Assembly: GCF_030373225.1 (NCBI RefSeq)
Contig: NZ_JAUCZG010000049.1
Location: forward strand, 1 to 40,356
Origin: Hydrogenophaga sp.
GTDB lineage: Bacteria > Pseudomonadota > Gammaproteobacteria > Burkholderiales > Burkholderiaceae_C
Direction: 5' to 3'
Length of the DNA stretch: 40,356 nt
Both the position numbers and the translations under genes were made by a program. Under the pieces are notes generated by a model. The model was not told where the DNA came from. It did no database searches and saw only the letters and a program-made list of their open reading frames with translations. Positions 14,244 through 21,354 of the stretch are shown here, in pieces (position 1 is the stretch's first letter; each line of letters opens with the position of its first letter).

Positions 14244-16225
14244 GCCGGGGCGCGACACGTCCGGTCCGTTGCGTGCTCGTCATGGTGGGGGCCTTTGTTC
14301 CCTGGCTGGCGGCCTGGGCGCAGGCAGCGCCCCCCATCCCGGCGGCAGCCCCGGCTGCGCCGGCCTACGTGGACCGGGTGATCGAGAACCTGCCGCCCGA
14401 AGCGCCCGCCACCGACGGCGGCTATGAATACAACCGCGAAGGCTGGCCACGTTTCCTGCGGCTGGAGACCCGACTGGGCACACAGCCGTTCGATCAGGCG
14501 CGAAGCACGCGCATCGGCTACGGCATCTACGGCCTGCTGGAAACACCCAACCACGGCACGCTGTCGGTCGACGGCACCTACGCACCGCGCGACAGCAGCG
14601 GCACGCTCACCCTGCGCCAGCGGGCGATGCCGCTGGAGGGTGGCTGGCTCACCAGCAACGAGCTCGGCGTGATCAACACGCCGGGGCCCGAGATCACGCG
14701 CCTGCCGGCGCGGATCTACCTGCCTTCGGCCATCCTTCAGGGCCTGAGCACCGAGTGGGAAAACCCGCAACAAGGTCTTCAGTTGCAGGCCGCCACCGGC
14801 GAGCCCGGGCAGCTGGACTTCCTGCCCGCCAGCGGATTCCGTCAACTGCCGGGCCGGCGCACCACACTGGGCGGCCAGTGGCGGATCAACGCATCCGGCG
14901 CCGAACCGCTCTCCAGGCAAGGCTGGACGGCGGCGCTGAAACACGAAGACGCACGCGGCGTTGCCGAGCTGGACAACCTGCAACCGGGCGGCAGCCGCGT
15001 CGACGCCAACTCCACCCTGCTGGCCTTGCGCCACGAAGGCGCGGAGCACCGCATCCAGGGTCAGCTCATCAGCACCCAGGCCAGCAACCTCGATGGCACC
15101 CGGCACGGGTTCTGGATCGACAGCGAATGGGAAGACGGACCACGGCGGCACGGCGTGGGCGCCTACCGCCTGGAAGCCGACCTGACCTGGGCCAACCTGC
15201 CGCTGGCCAGCGACATCCTGGGAGCCTATGTGCGCTCGAACTGGCGCACGCGCCAGTGGTCGGCCGAGGGCTCGGTCGACTGGCTCGATTCGATCAGCGG
15301 ACGCAGCAGCAACGGTTTCTTCGCCACGGGTTCGGCGCGCTGGCGCATCAACCGCGACCACACCCTGGGCGCCGGGGGAGCGCTGCGGCGTTTCAACGGC
15401 AACGCATGGAGCAGCTTTGCCGACTGGCGCTTCCAGAACGCATGGGGAACCAGCGGGCTGCGGGTGGAGCTCACCGACGGGGACAGCCAGGCCGCCTCCC
15501 GTGCCCTGGTCTGGGACCAGGAATGGTTGGTGCCGCAGGGATGGTCGCTCTCCACCAGCCTGGGCACCACCCGCTACGGCGCCAGCGCGAACCTGCCGGC
15601 TGAAACCGCCTGGAATGCCGCAGCGAGCGTGGCCGCTCCTCTGACCAGCCGCGCGAGCCTGCGCGGCAACCTCAACACCGAGCGCAGCAACGCCGGGCCT
15701 GCCCGCCACAGCCTGAACGTGGGTGCCAACTGGCGCATCGATGCACGCTGGAGCCTGGAGGGCAACTACAACCGGTCCACCGGCCGCAGCCGGACCAATG
15801 CATCGCTGGACCCGCTGGCGCCGGTGGGCCTGGTGCTTGCGGACAACGACCGCTCGTTCTACGCGGTGCTCCGTTACGAGTTCGAGGCGGGCAGCCGCGA
15901 CGTTCCTCTGGGCGGCAAGGGCACCGAGGGGGGCGGCCGCATCGAGGGCACGGTGTACTTCGACGCCAACCGCAGCGGCACCCAGGAGGCCAGCGAAACC
16001 GGCGTTCCCAACGTCACGGTGTTCCTGGACAACCGCTACGCCGTGCGCACCGACAGCCAGGGCCGGTTCGAATTCCCCTTCGTGGCCAGCGGAGCACGCA
16101 CCGTGAGCGTGCGCGGCGACACCCTGCCCCTGCCGTGGAACGTGGTCGACCAGGGTCAGGCCCGGGTGGATGTGCGCCTGCGCGAGAGCGTGACGCTGAC
16201 AATTCCGGTCCAACGCAACGAATGA
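14240..16225 (+). CDS. Outer-membrane beta-barrel (usher-like) protein with C-terminal SdrD-B-like domain
   Basis: A 661-aa exported protein. The signal peptide ends near AQA at residue 29. Residues about 60-560 are a long series of amphipathic beta-strands with many aromatic-ended segments, as in outer-membrane barrels (RIGYGIYGLLETPNHGTLSV, SFYAVLRYEFEAGSRD). Residues about 567-640 form a separate domain (GRIEGTVYFDANRSGTQE, then GVPNVTVFLDNRYAVRTDSQ) of SdrD-B/carboxypeptidase-regulatory type, an Ig-like fold with a DxNxxGxxE calcium-type motif. It is about 150-200 residues shorter than classical ushers and I see no typical usher plug. Coupled to the chaperone gene (ATGA overlap), it is the likely export channel or surface anchor for the cluster. 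The role is inference. Confidence 0.75.
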   Translation: MSRGATRPVRCVLVMVGAFVPWLAAWAQAAPPIPAAAPAAPAYVDRVIENLPPEAPATDGGYEYNREGWPRFLRLETRLGTQPFDQARSTRIGYGIYGLLETPNHGTLSVDGTYAPRDSSGTLTLRQRAMPLEGGWLTSNELGVINTPGPEITRLPARIYLPSAILQGLSTEWENPQQGLQLQAATGEPGQLDFLPASGFRQLPGRRTTLGGQWRINASGAEPLSRQGWTAALKHEDARGVAELDNLQPGGSRVDANSTLLALRHEGAEHRIQGQLISTQASNLDGTRHGFWIDSEWEDGPRRHGVGAYRLEADLTWANLPLASDILGAYVRSNWRTRQWSAEGSVDWLDSISGRSSNGFFATGSARWRINRDHTLGAGGALRRFNGNAWSSFADWRFQNAWGTSGLRVELTDGDSQAASRALVWDQEWLVPQGWSLSTSLGTTRYGASANLPAETAWNAAASVAAPLTSRASLRGNLNTERSNAGPARHSLNVGANWRIDARWSLEGNYNRSTGRSRTNASLDPLAPVGLVLADNDRSFYAVLRYEFEAGSRDVPLGGKGTEGGGRIEGTVYFDANRSGTQEASETGVPNVTVFLDNRYAVRTDSQGRFEFPFVASGARTVSVRGDTLPLPWNVVDQGQARVDVRLRESVTLTIPVQRNE

Positions 16226-16231
16226 CGCGCG

Positions 16232-16246
16232 GGGGCGGCGCGCCCC
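16232..16246 (+). terminator. Short hairpin after the outer-membrane protein gene
   Basis: GGGGCG and CGCCCC pair around a 3-nt loop just after the stop at 16225. There is no clear U-tract, so at most a weak terminator. It separates the coupled genes from the last gene at 16280. Confidence 0.3.
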
Positions 16247-16279
16247 TCAAGTTCGCGCACAGCGGGCCGATAGTGGGAC

Positions 16280-16753
16280 ATGTCCCGAACATTGCGCCCC
16301 TTTCTCGCCTGCCTCGGCTTCAGCACCCTGCTGCTGGCCCCGGCGCCGGGCATGAGCGAGGCGCTGCTGGTCACCCAGGGCAGGGCGGGCGCGTCGCTCG
16401 ACTTCCGCATCATCATTCCACCGGTCATGCGCGTGCTGGAAAACAGCCACCCCACCCGGATGGACGCGGTGGCCGGTGGCGACTGGAGCGCGGAACAGCG
16501 CGTGGTGGTGCTCTCCAACATGAAACGCGGTTTCTGCGTGACCCTGCGCATGACTTCCCCCGACGTGGAAGCGTGGCGCCTGCAGACCGAGCAGTCGGGT
16601 GGCATCACGCTGAGCCCGGTGAGTGATGGCTATCGCGTTTGCACCCCACGCGCCGGGCGCTACACCTTGCTTCTGCAACATGACTTCGAGGCCACCAGAA
16701 ACGCCACCGAATCGCTGCGCTGGCCGGTGCAAACCGACCTGACCGCACTCTGA
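16280..16753 (+). CDS. Exported subunit-like protein closing the surface cluster
   Basis: A 157-aa exported protein with a signal peptide (MSRTLRPFLACLGFSTLLLA, cut near residue 27 at SEA). Shortly after it comes ASLDFRIIIPPVMRVLEN, clearly the same motif as LDFRVIIPRVLFL in the first gene of the cluster, so the two ends of the locus encode related proteins. Two cysteines (GFCVTL, YRVCTP) could form a disulfide. It lacks the long Thr/Ala-rich middle of the first gene and could be a minor or terminating subunit. A perfect 12-bp palindrome (16275-16286) spans its start codon and no Shine-Dalgarno is visible. Family not recognised. Confidence 0.7.
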   Translation: MSRTLRPFLACLGFSTLLLAPAPGMSEALLVTQGRAGASLDFRIIIPPVMRVLENSHPTRMDAVAGGDWSAEQRVVVLSNMKRGFCVTLRMTSPDVEAWRLQTEQSGGITLSPVSDGYRVCTPRAGRYTLLLQHDFEATRNATESLRWPVQTDLTAL

Positions 16754-16775
16754 ACAGTGCCCCCACGCTCCCCCC

Positions 16776-17948
16776 TCACTGCTTCGGCACCAGCACCCAC
16801 ATCTGCAGCGGCTGCTTGAGCGCTGCTGCCGTGAGGTAGGCCTCGTCGCTCCAGCCCCCCCAACCCGTGAACAGGTCGGCGCGCACGGCGCCCACGATCG
16901 CGCCTCCCGTGTCCTGCGCCATCACCAGCTTCTGCACGTTCAGGGTGGGGCCCTTCGATGCCAGCCACACCGGTGTGCCGTAGGGAATGCTCTGCGGGTC
17001 GACCGCGATCGAGCGCCCGGGCGTCAGCGGCACACCCTGCGCACCGCGCGGACCAAAGCGGGCGTCGAATTCGGACAGGGCTTCCTCGCGAAAGAACACG
17101 GTGCGCGGATTGCTCCACAGCATCTCGTTGAGACGCTGCGGGTTTTGCGCCGCCCAGGCCTTGATGGACGCCCACGAGGCCTCGCGGATCGCACCCTGGT
17201 CGAGCAGCCAGCGACCCACGCTCAGGTAGGGCTGGCCGTTGTGGGCGGCGAAGGCCACACGCACCTGGCGCGTGCGGCCGTCGGGCTCCAGCAGGTTCAG
17301 CCGCCCGGAGCCCTGGATCTGCAGGATCAACGCGTCGATCGGATCGGCCAGCCAGGCCACTTCGCGGCCGCGCAACGCGGCCTGCGCAGCAGGCAGGGTG
17401 TCGATCTCCTGGCGGCTGTACCAGGGCTGACCGCTCACGAAACCCGCGGGCGGTGAATACAAGGGGGTTCGATGCGTGGCGGTGGGCACGCGGCTGGCCG
17501 ACATGATCGGCTCGTAATAGCCGGTGAGCAGTCCCTCGGGCAGGCTGCCATCGGTCTCGGTGACACGGTAGGGCGCAAAGCGCTTCATCACCCAGGCCAG
17601 CTGCTCGGCGGCCGTGCCGATGGCGAGCTGGCGCAACTCGGCGCATGGGCCGGCCTGGCCCGGGGCCGGCCGCTCGCAGCCGCGCACCCAGGCGTTCCAG
17701 GCCTCGTGCAGGCTGTCCTGTCCCCAGCCCGGCAAGTCGTCCCACGACACCGGCGTCCAGCGGCTCTTGCCACGCTGCAGGTCGGCGCGCCCGGGCGCAT
17801 CGGGTGGCGCAGGCAAGGAGGCACCAGGCCCCGGCGCAGCATCGGGCAATCGCACCGGCCCCACCGCGCAGGACGCCAGGCTTCCTACAATGGCAGCGCC
17901 CGCCAGCCCCGTCATCCACACCCTCGAACCCCGACGAATCCGATCCAT
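16776..17948 (-). CDS. mltA: Membrane-bound lytic murein transglycosylase A (MltA)
   Basis: MltA is an outer-membrane lipoprotein that cleaves peptidoglycan glycan strands with formation of 1,6-anhydro ends. From ATG 17948 the 390-aa product starts MDRIRRGSRVWMTGLAG and has a lipobox LASC with Cys near residue 26. The MltA domain includes GLLTGYYEPIMSASRV, PIDALILQIQGSGRL and the C-terminal 3D domain with VMAQDTGGAIVGAVRADLFTGWG, which holds the catalytic aspartate. AAGG four bases before the ATG fits a ribosome site. The longer open frame to 18125 would bury the lipoprotein signal, so the internal ATG was chosen. Its start codon shares a CATG with a small gene on the other strand. Confidence 0.93.
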   Translation of the reverse strand: MDRIRRGSRVWMTGLAGAAIVGSLASCAVGPVRLPDAAPGPGASLPAPPDAPGRADLQRGKSRWTPVSWDDLPGWGQDSLHEAWNAWVRGCERPAPGQAGPCAELRQLAIGTAAEQLAWVMKRFAPYRVTETDGSLPEGLLTGYYEPIMSASRVPTATHRTPLYSPPAGFVSGQPWYSRQEIDTLPAAQAALRGREVAWLADPIDALILQIQGSGRLNLLEPDGRTRQVRVAFAAHNGQPYLSVGRWLLDQGAIREASWASIKAWAAQNPQRLNEMLWSNPRTVFFREEALSEFDARFGPRGAQGVPLTPGRSIAVDPQSIPYGTPVWLASKGPTLNVQKLVMAQDTGGAIVGAVRADLFTGWGGWSDEAYLTAAALKQPLQMWVLVPKQ

Positions 17949-18108
17949 GACCTTGTTGTTGCTTGAAGCGCTCGGCGCGCTCGTGTTGCTGGTGTTCATC
18001 GTTTGGTGGACCATGTTCTCAGGGCGCAAGGGGGGCGAGTTGCCCGAGGAGGTGGAACGCCAGAAACGGGAGCCGCGTCCGGACAAGGCACCGTCCGACG
18101 ACCGCTGA
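17947..18108 (+). CDS. Small single-span membrane protein, divergent from mltA
   Basis: A 53-aa protein: residues 2-23 form one strongly hydrophobic segment (TLLLLEALGALVLLVFIVWW), followed by a charged cytoplasmic-type tail (SGRKGGELPEEVERQKRE). Its ATG and the mltA ATG are the two strands of the same CATG at 17946-17949. No Shine-Dalgarno is clear. The composition (a clean membrane helix, then a charged tail) is unlike a chance frame, which supports a real gene; it ends 14 bases before the convergent response-regulator gene. Function unknown. Confidence 0.6.
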   Translation: MTLLLLEALGALVLLVFIVWWTMFSGRKGGELPEEVERQKREPRPDKAPSDDR

Positions 18109-18121
18109 GGCGCCCGGACCG

Positions 18122-18748
18122 TCAAGGCCGAAGGGCATTGGCCAGTTCCACCGCCGACTTCACGCCCATCTTGTCGAACACCCGCGAGCGGTGCACTTCG
18201 ACCGTGCGCACGCTGATGTTGAGCTGGTCGGCCACCAGCTTGTTGGGCAGGCCGGCGACCACCAGGTCCATCACGGCGCGCTCACGATCGGTCAGGCTGC
18301 CCAGGCGCTGCTGCAACTCGCTCTGCACGCGGCGCCGGGCCAGCACCTGGGCCGATTGCTCCAGCGCCCGCTCCACCCGGTCCACGAGTGCGTTGTCGGA
18401 GAACGGCTTCTCGCAGAAATCGAAGGCGCCGCGCTTGACCGCATCGACCGCAGTGGCCACGTCGGCGTGCCCGGACAGAAAGATGACCGGCAGGCTCGCC
18501 TGCCAGGGCAGGGCCTGCAACAACTCGAACGCCGCCAGTCCGCTCATGCCGGGCATGCGCACGTCCAGCAGCACGCAGCAAGGCGCGTTGGGCTCGTGGT
18601 GCCAGACGCTGGCGTCGGCCACGAACGATTCGGCGCTGTCGTAACCGTCACTGACCAGCCGGCGCGTGCGCAACAGCCAGGCCAGCGCCTCGCGCACACC
18701 CGCATCGTCATCGACGAGGTAGATCTTGGCGTCCAGGTGCGGGGTCAT
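18122..18748 (-). CDS. FixJ/NarL-type response regulator, orphan
   Basis: A 208-aa two-domain response regulator. The receiver domain (1-120) has acidic residues D13-D15, phospho-acceptor D62 in LLDVRMPGMSG, S92 in FLSGH and K114 in CEKPF, the full activation set. A LuxR-type helix-turn-helix (about 145-205) contains LTDRERAVMDLVVAGLPNK and ISVRTVEVHRSRVFDKMG, close to FixJ, TodT and TtrR. ATG 18748 gives a standard N-terminus. No histidine kinase gene lies next to it: upstream are four tandem repeats and then a GST gene, so its partner is elsewhere. Targets cannot be inferred from the context. Confidence 0.93.
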   Translation of the reverse strand: MTPHLDAKIYLVDDDAGVREALAWLLRTRRLVSDGYDSAESFVADASVWHHEPNAPCCVLLDVRMPGMSGLAAFELLQALPWQASLPVIFLSGHADVATAVDAVKRGAFDFCEKPFSDNALVDRVERALEQSAQVLARRRVQSELQQRLGSLTDRERAVMDLVVAGLPNKLVADQLNISVRTVEVHRSRVFDKMGVKSAVELANALRP

Positions 18749-18764
18749 GGGCCGATGATAAAGG

Positions 18765-19090
18765 GCACCCCCCGCCGCGCTGACGCGCGTCCCCCCTCAA
18801 GGGGGGCGCACCCTGGGACCGGCAGAGCCGGATCCTCGGGTCAAGGAGCACCCCCCGCCGCGCTGACGCGCGTCCCCCCTCAAGGGGGGCGCACCCTGGG
18901 ACCGGCAGAGCCGGATCCTCGGGTCAAGGAGCACCCCCCGCCGCGCTGACGCGCGTCCCCCCTCAAGGGGGGCGCACCCTGGGACCGGCAAAGCCGGATC
19001 CTCGGGTCAAGGAGCACCCCCCGCCGCGCTGGCGCGCGTCCCCCCTCAAGGGGGGCGCACCCTGGGACCGGCAAAGCCGGATCCTCGGGT
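18765..19090. repeat. Four tandem copies of an 83-bp palindromic element
   Basis: Unit starts are at 18765, 18848, 18931 and 19014, exactly 83 bp apart; the last copy is slightly truncated. Each copy carries two hairpins: CCCCCCTCAAGGGGGG (6-bp arms, TCAA loop) and CCGGC-AGA-GCCGG. Copies 1-2 have CGGCAGAGCCGG and copies 3-4 have CGGCAAAGCCGG; copy 4 also has CTGGCGCG instead of CTGACGCG. It fills the gap between the response-regulator start and the GST stop and encodes nothing convincing. The arrangement is REP/BIME-like. Confidence 0.9.
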
Positions 19091-19145
19091 GCCCTGGTGG
19101 AGATGCCCGCTCGCCGGGATGGGGTTGGGCAGCGGACCGGGCCCA

Positions 19146-19835
19146 TCACCTCCCCAGGCGGTAAGGCTCGTCGAAGGCGACGAAGTCGTGTTCGGCCAGG
19201 GCATCGTCGATCCAGGCCTTGACACCCGGCAGCGCGCACACACGTTCTACGTAGGACAACAGATCGGCTGGCAGCGGCAGGCCGTAGGTCTTGATGCGCA
19301 TGCACACGGGCGCGAAGTAGGCGTCGGCGATGCTGAAGTCGCCGAACAGCAGGGCGCCATCGGGCTGCGCCGCGAGCAGCTCCCCCCACAGACCGCCCAG
19401 CCGGGCGATGTCGGCACGCACGGCGGCCTGGTCGCGCCAGACCAGTCGCCCCACCTCCGGCAGGGAGGCCTCGATGTTCATGGGACAGTGGTTGCGCAGT
19501 GCCGTGAAGCCGCTGTGCATTTCAGCGCAGACGCTGCGGGCCCGCGCCCGGGCCTTCAGGTCTCGCGGCCACAAGGCCGACGCCGGGTATCGCTCGGCCA
19601 GGTATTCGGCAATCGCCAGCGTGTCCCAGACGGCAAATCCGTCGTCCACCAGCGCCGGCACCTTGCCCAGCGGGTTGACGGTGCGAAGCGTCTTCTTGAA
19701 GGCCGAATCGGCTTCGAACGAGTCGAAGCGGACCATGACCTCTTCGAAAGGAATGCCGGCCTGTTTCATGAGCACCCAGGGGCGCATGGACCAGGACGAA
19801 TAGTTCTTGTTGCCGACGTAGAGCTGCAGCGCCAT
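19146..19835 (-). CDS. Glutathione S-transferase family protein
   Basis: A 229-aa cytosolic GST. The N-terminal thioredoxin-like domain (1-80) has YSSWSMRPWVLMKQAGIPFE with the likely catalytic serine, the NPLGKVPAL cis-proline motif, and WDTLAIAEYLAERYP in place of the usual glutathione-binding E-S pair. A helical C-terminal domain (about 90-210) includes DFSIADAYFAPV, the conserved aspartate of GST C-domains. Length and layout suit the YfcF-like or maleylacetoacetate-isomerase-like groups; substrate unknown. ATG 19835 has GGAGGCTC upstream as a ribosome site. No functional link with its neighbours is evident. Confidence 0.9.
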   Translation of the reverse strand: MALQLYVGNKNYSSWSMRPWVLMKQAGIPFEEVMVRFDSFEADSAFKKTLRTVNPLGKVPALVDDGFAVWDTLAIAEYLAERYPASALWPRDLKARARARSVCAEMHSGFTALRNHCPMNIEASLPEVGRLVWRDQAAVRADIARLGGLWGELLAAQPDGALLFGDFSIADAYFAPVCMRIKTYGLPLPADLLSYVERVCALPGVKAWIDDALAEHDFVAFDEPYRLGR

Positions 19836-19924
19836 GGAGCCTCCTGAAAGAGGCCGATGGTACGGACTTTCCCGGAGACCATTGATGCCGAAAAGGCACC
19901 CGATTGATCGCGGGCGGTGGCCGG

Positions 19925-20245
19925 TCAGGCGTACTTTTCGAGGATCCGGGTAGAGCGCTCGATCTCTCGAAAGGTGTGCACCTCCGAGTCGGAGGTGGAG
20001 ACGGCTTCCATCACCGTGCTGGCCATCATTCGGTAAAAGGCCTTGTCCATGGCCTTGCGCGCGGCCGACATCTGCTGGGCCACGTCTTCGCAGGACCGTC
20101 CGTCTTCCACCATTTCAATCAGGCCGCGCACCTGTCCTTCGATGCGCTTGAGTCGGTTGATCACCTCACGCTGTTGTTCGGTGCGGTACACCGGACGCAG
20201 TGTGCCGGTGCGGCGGATGGGAAGTTTCACGCTGGAGACAGTCAT
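19925..20245 (-). CDS. CsoR/FrmR/RcnR-family transcriptional regulator lacking canonical copper ligands
   Basis: A 106-aa all-helical repressor of the metal-sensitive (DUF156) family. The signature VINRLKRIEGQVRGLIEMVE covers residues 28-47, followed by SCEDVAQQMSAARKAMDKAF. C52 is kept, but the positions matching the His and second Cys of CsoR (25 and 29 residues later) are T77 and A81, so this is not a standard Cu(I) sensor. A formaldehyde- or sulfide-type thiol sensor, or another ligand, is possible. A longer N-terminus than usual (about 25 residues before the core) is present. A GAGG ribosome site precedes ATG 20245, and a GTAC-TGT-GTAC dyad lies 23 bp before the start. No obvious target gene adjoins it. 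Confidence 0.85.
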   Translation of the reverse strand: MTVSSVKLPIRRTGTLRPVYRTEQQREVINRLKRIEGQVRGLIEMVEDGRSCEDVAQQMSAARKAMDKAFYRMMASTVMEAVSTSDSEVHTFREIERSTRILEKYA

Positions 20246-20267
20246 CGGGGTTCCTCGGGTTGGAGTT

Positions 20268-20278
20268 GTACTGTGTAC
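20268..20278. promoter_or_regulatory. Dyad upstream of the CsoR-family gene, possible operator
   Basis: GTAC and GTAC flank TGT, giving an 11-bp dyad 23 bp before the regulator's start in a short AT-richer gap (20246-20360). Autoregulation is common in this family. CsoR-type operators are usually G/C-rich, so this is only a candidate. Confidence 0.3.
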
Positions 20279-20360
20279 GGTTTACTTTAGATCCCGACGA
20301 CCCAAATGAAAATGATGCTTTGGTGCTATTTTTTGCGTGAAACCCGCTGGACGTGACCCC

Positions 20361-21332
20361 TCACACGCGCGGCTCTTCGACCTTGGTTCCGCCCCGGCGG
20401 AACGCCAGCAGCTTGCTGCGGCCGCCGCGCTGGCCCAGATAAGCGGGCGCCACGGTGTGAATGCTGGCTGGCTCGATGCCCAGAGCCGACAGTCCGGGCC
20501 ATTGCCGGGTCGCGACGTTGTCGACCGACATGGCGGCGAGATTGTCCCGGCTCATCAACGGCTCGCCGGGCATGAGCTCCATCACCCGCGCCTGCACCCG
20601 GGCGAGCAAGCCGGGCAGCGGCAGCACCGGGCGCTGCCGGCTGCCGTGGCGCCCCGCCAGACGCACCAGGTCGGCCAGTGTCAGCACGTCGGGCCCGGCG
20701 CACTCGAATGTCTGGCCCACCGTGCTGCGGGAAAAACCTTGATCGAGCAGACAGGCCGCCACCGCACTGGCCACATCTTCCACCCACACCGGCTGGAAGC
20801 GGGCCCCCGCACTGGCCAGCGGGACCACGGGAAAGACCGACTGAAGCCCGGCGAACACATTGAGAAAACGATCGCCGGCGCCGAAGATCACGCTGGGGCG
20901 CAGCACGGTCAGGTCCAGACCGGCCGCACGCAACACGTCTTCACCACGCGCCTTGCTGCGCTGGTAACGCGAGGGTCCGTCCAGGCTGACGCCGAGTGCG
21001 CTGACATGCACCAGTCGGCGCACGCCGGTGGCCAGGCAGGCTTGCGACAGGGACAGGGGCAATTCCACATGCACGCGCTCGAACGCCTCTTCGGTGCCGT
21101 GCAGGATGGCAATCAGGTTGACCACCGCATCGTGCCCCGCCACCAGCTCCATCAACTGGGCGGGGTCGTGCACATTGGCTTCAAGCACGGTCACGCGCGG
21201 CAGGTGCTGCACGGCTGCCGCGTTGATGGCGCGGCGCGTGGGAACGGTGATGCGCCAGCCTTGGCGATGCAGTTTTTCACAGACGTGGCGGCCGACAAAG
21301 CCGGTGCCCCCGAGGACGAGGATGTTTTTCAT
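20361..21332 (-). CDS. NAD(P)-binding epimerase-like protein (complex I NDUFA9-like family)
   Basis: A 323-aa atypical short-chain dehydrogenase. The N-terminus MKNILVLGGTGFVGRHVCEK is a Rossmann fold with GxxGxxG. Later motifs are HVSALG and the YQRSKARGEDVLRAAGLDLT segment, giving a Y-x3-K-type arrangement, then LRPSVIFGAGDRFLN. The overall pattern matches the NDUFA9-like/YfhF group, which bind NADPH but often have no known substrate. ATG 21332 was chosen because it starts directly at the Rossmann strand; the open frame runs further upstream to 21632 but would overlap the Slt gene. It lies 22 bp downstream of the lytic transglycosylase on the same strand and may be co-transcribed with it. 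Confidence 0.88.
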   Translation of the reverse strand: MKNILVLGGTGFVGRHVCEKLHRQGWRITVPTRRAINAAAVQHLPRVTVLEANVHDPAQLMELVAGHDAVVNLIAILHGTEEAFERVHVELPLSLSQACLATGVRRLVHVSALGVSLDGPSRYQRSKARGEDVLRAAGLDLTVLRPSVIFGAGDRFLNVFAGLQSVFPVVPLASAGARFQPVWVEDVASAVAACLLDQGFSRSTVGQTFECAGPDVLTLADLVRLAGRHGSRQRPVLPLPGLLARVQARVMELMPGEPLMSRDNLAAMSVDNVATRQWPGLSALGIEPASIHTVAPAYLGQRGGRSKLLAFRRGGTKVEEPRV

Positions 21333-21354
21333 GGGTTTGCGCAGGCCGAAGCTT

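Noticed and set aside
13904..16213. 769-codon open frame on the minus strand
   Set aside because: Antisense shadow of the chaperone and outer-membrane protein genes; those have signal peptides, domains and coupled starts.
11549..16753. Classical or Csu-type chaperone-usher pilus
   Set aside because: The outer-membrane protein is too short and lacks visible usher motifs, and the subunits do not carry the spore-coat-U pattern I would expect; kept as a divergent chaperone-linked locus.
18765..19090. CRISPR-like appearance of regularly spaced repeats
   Set aside because: Whole 83-bp units are repeated with no unique spacers and no cas genes are near.
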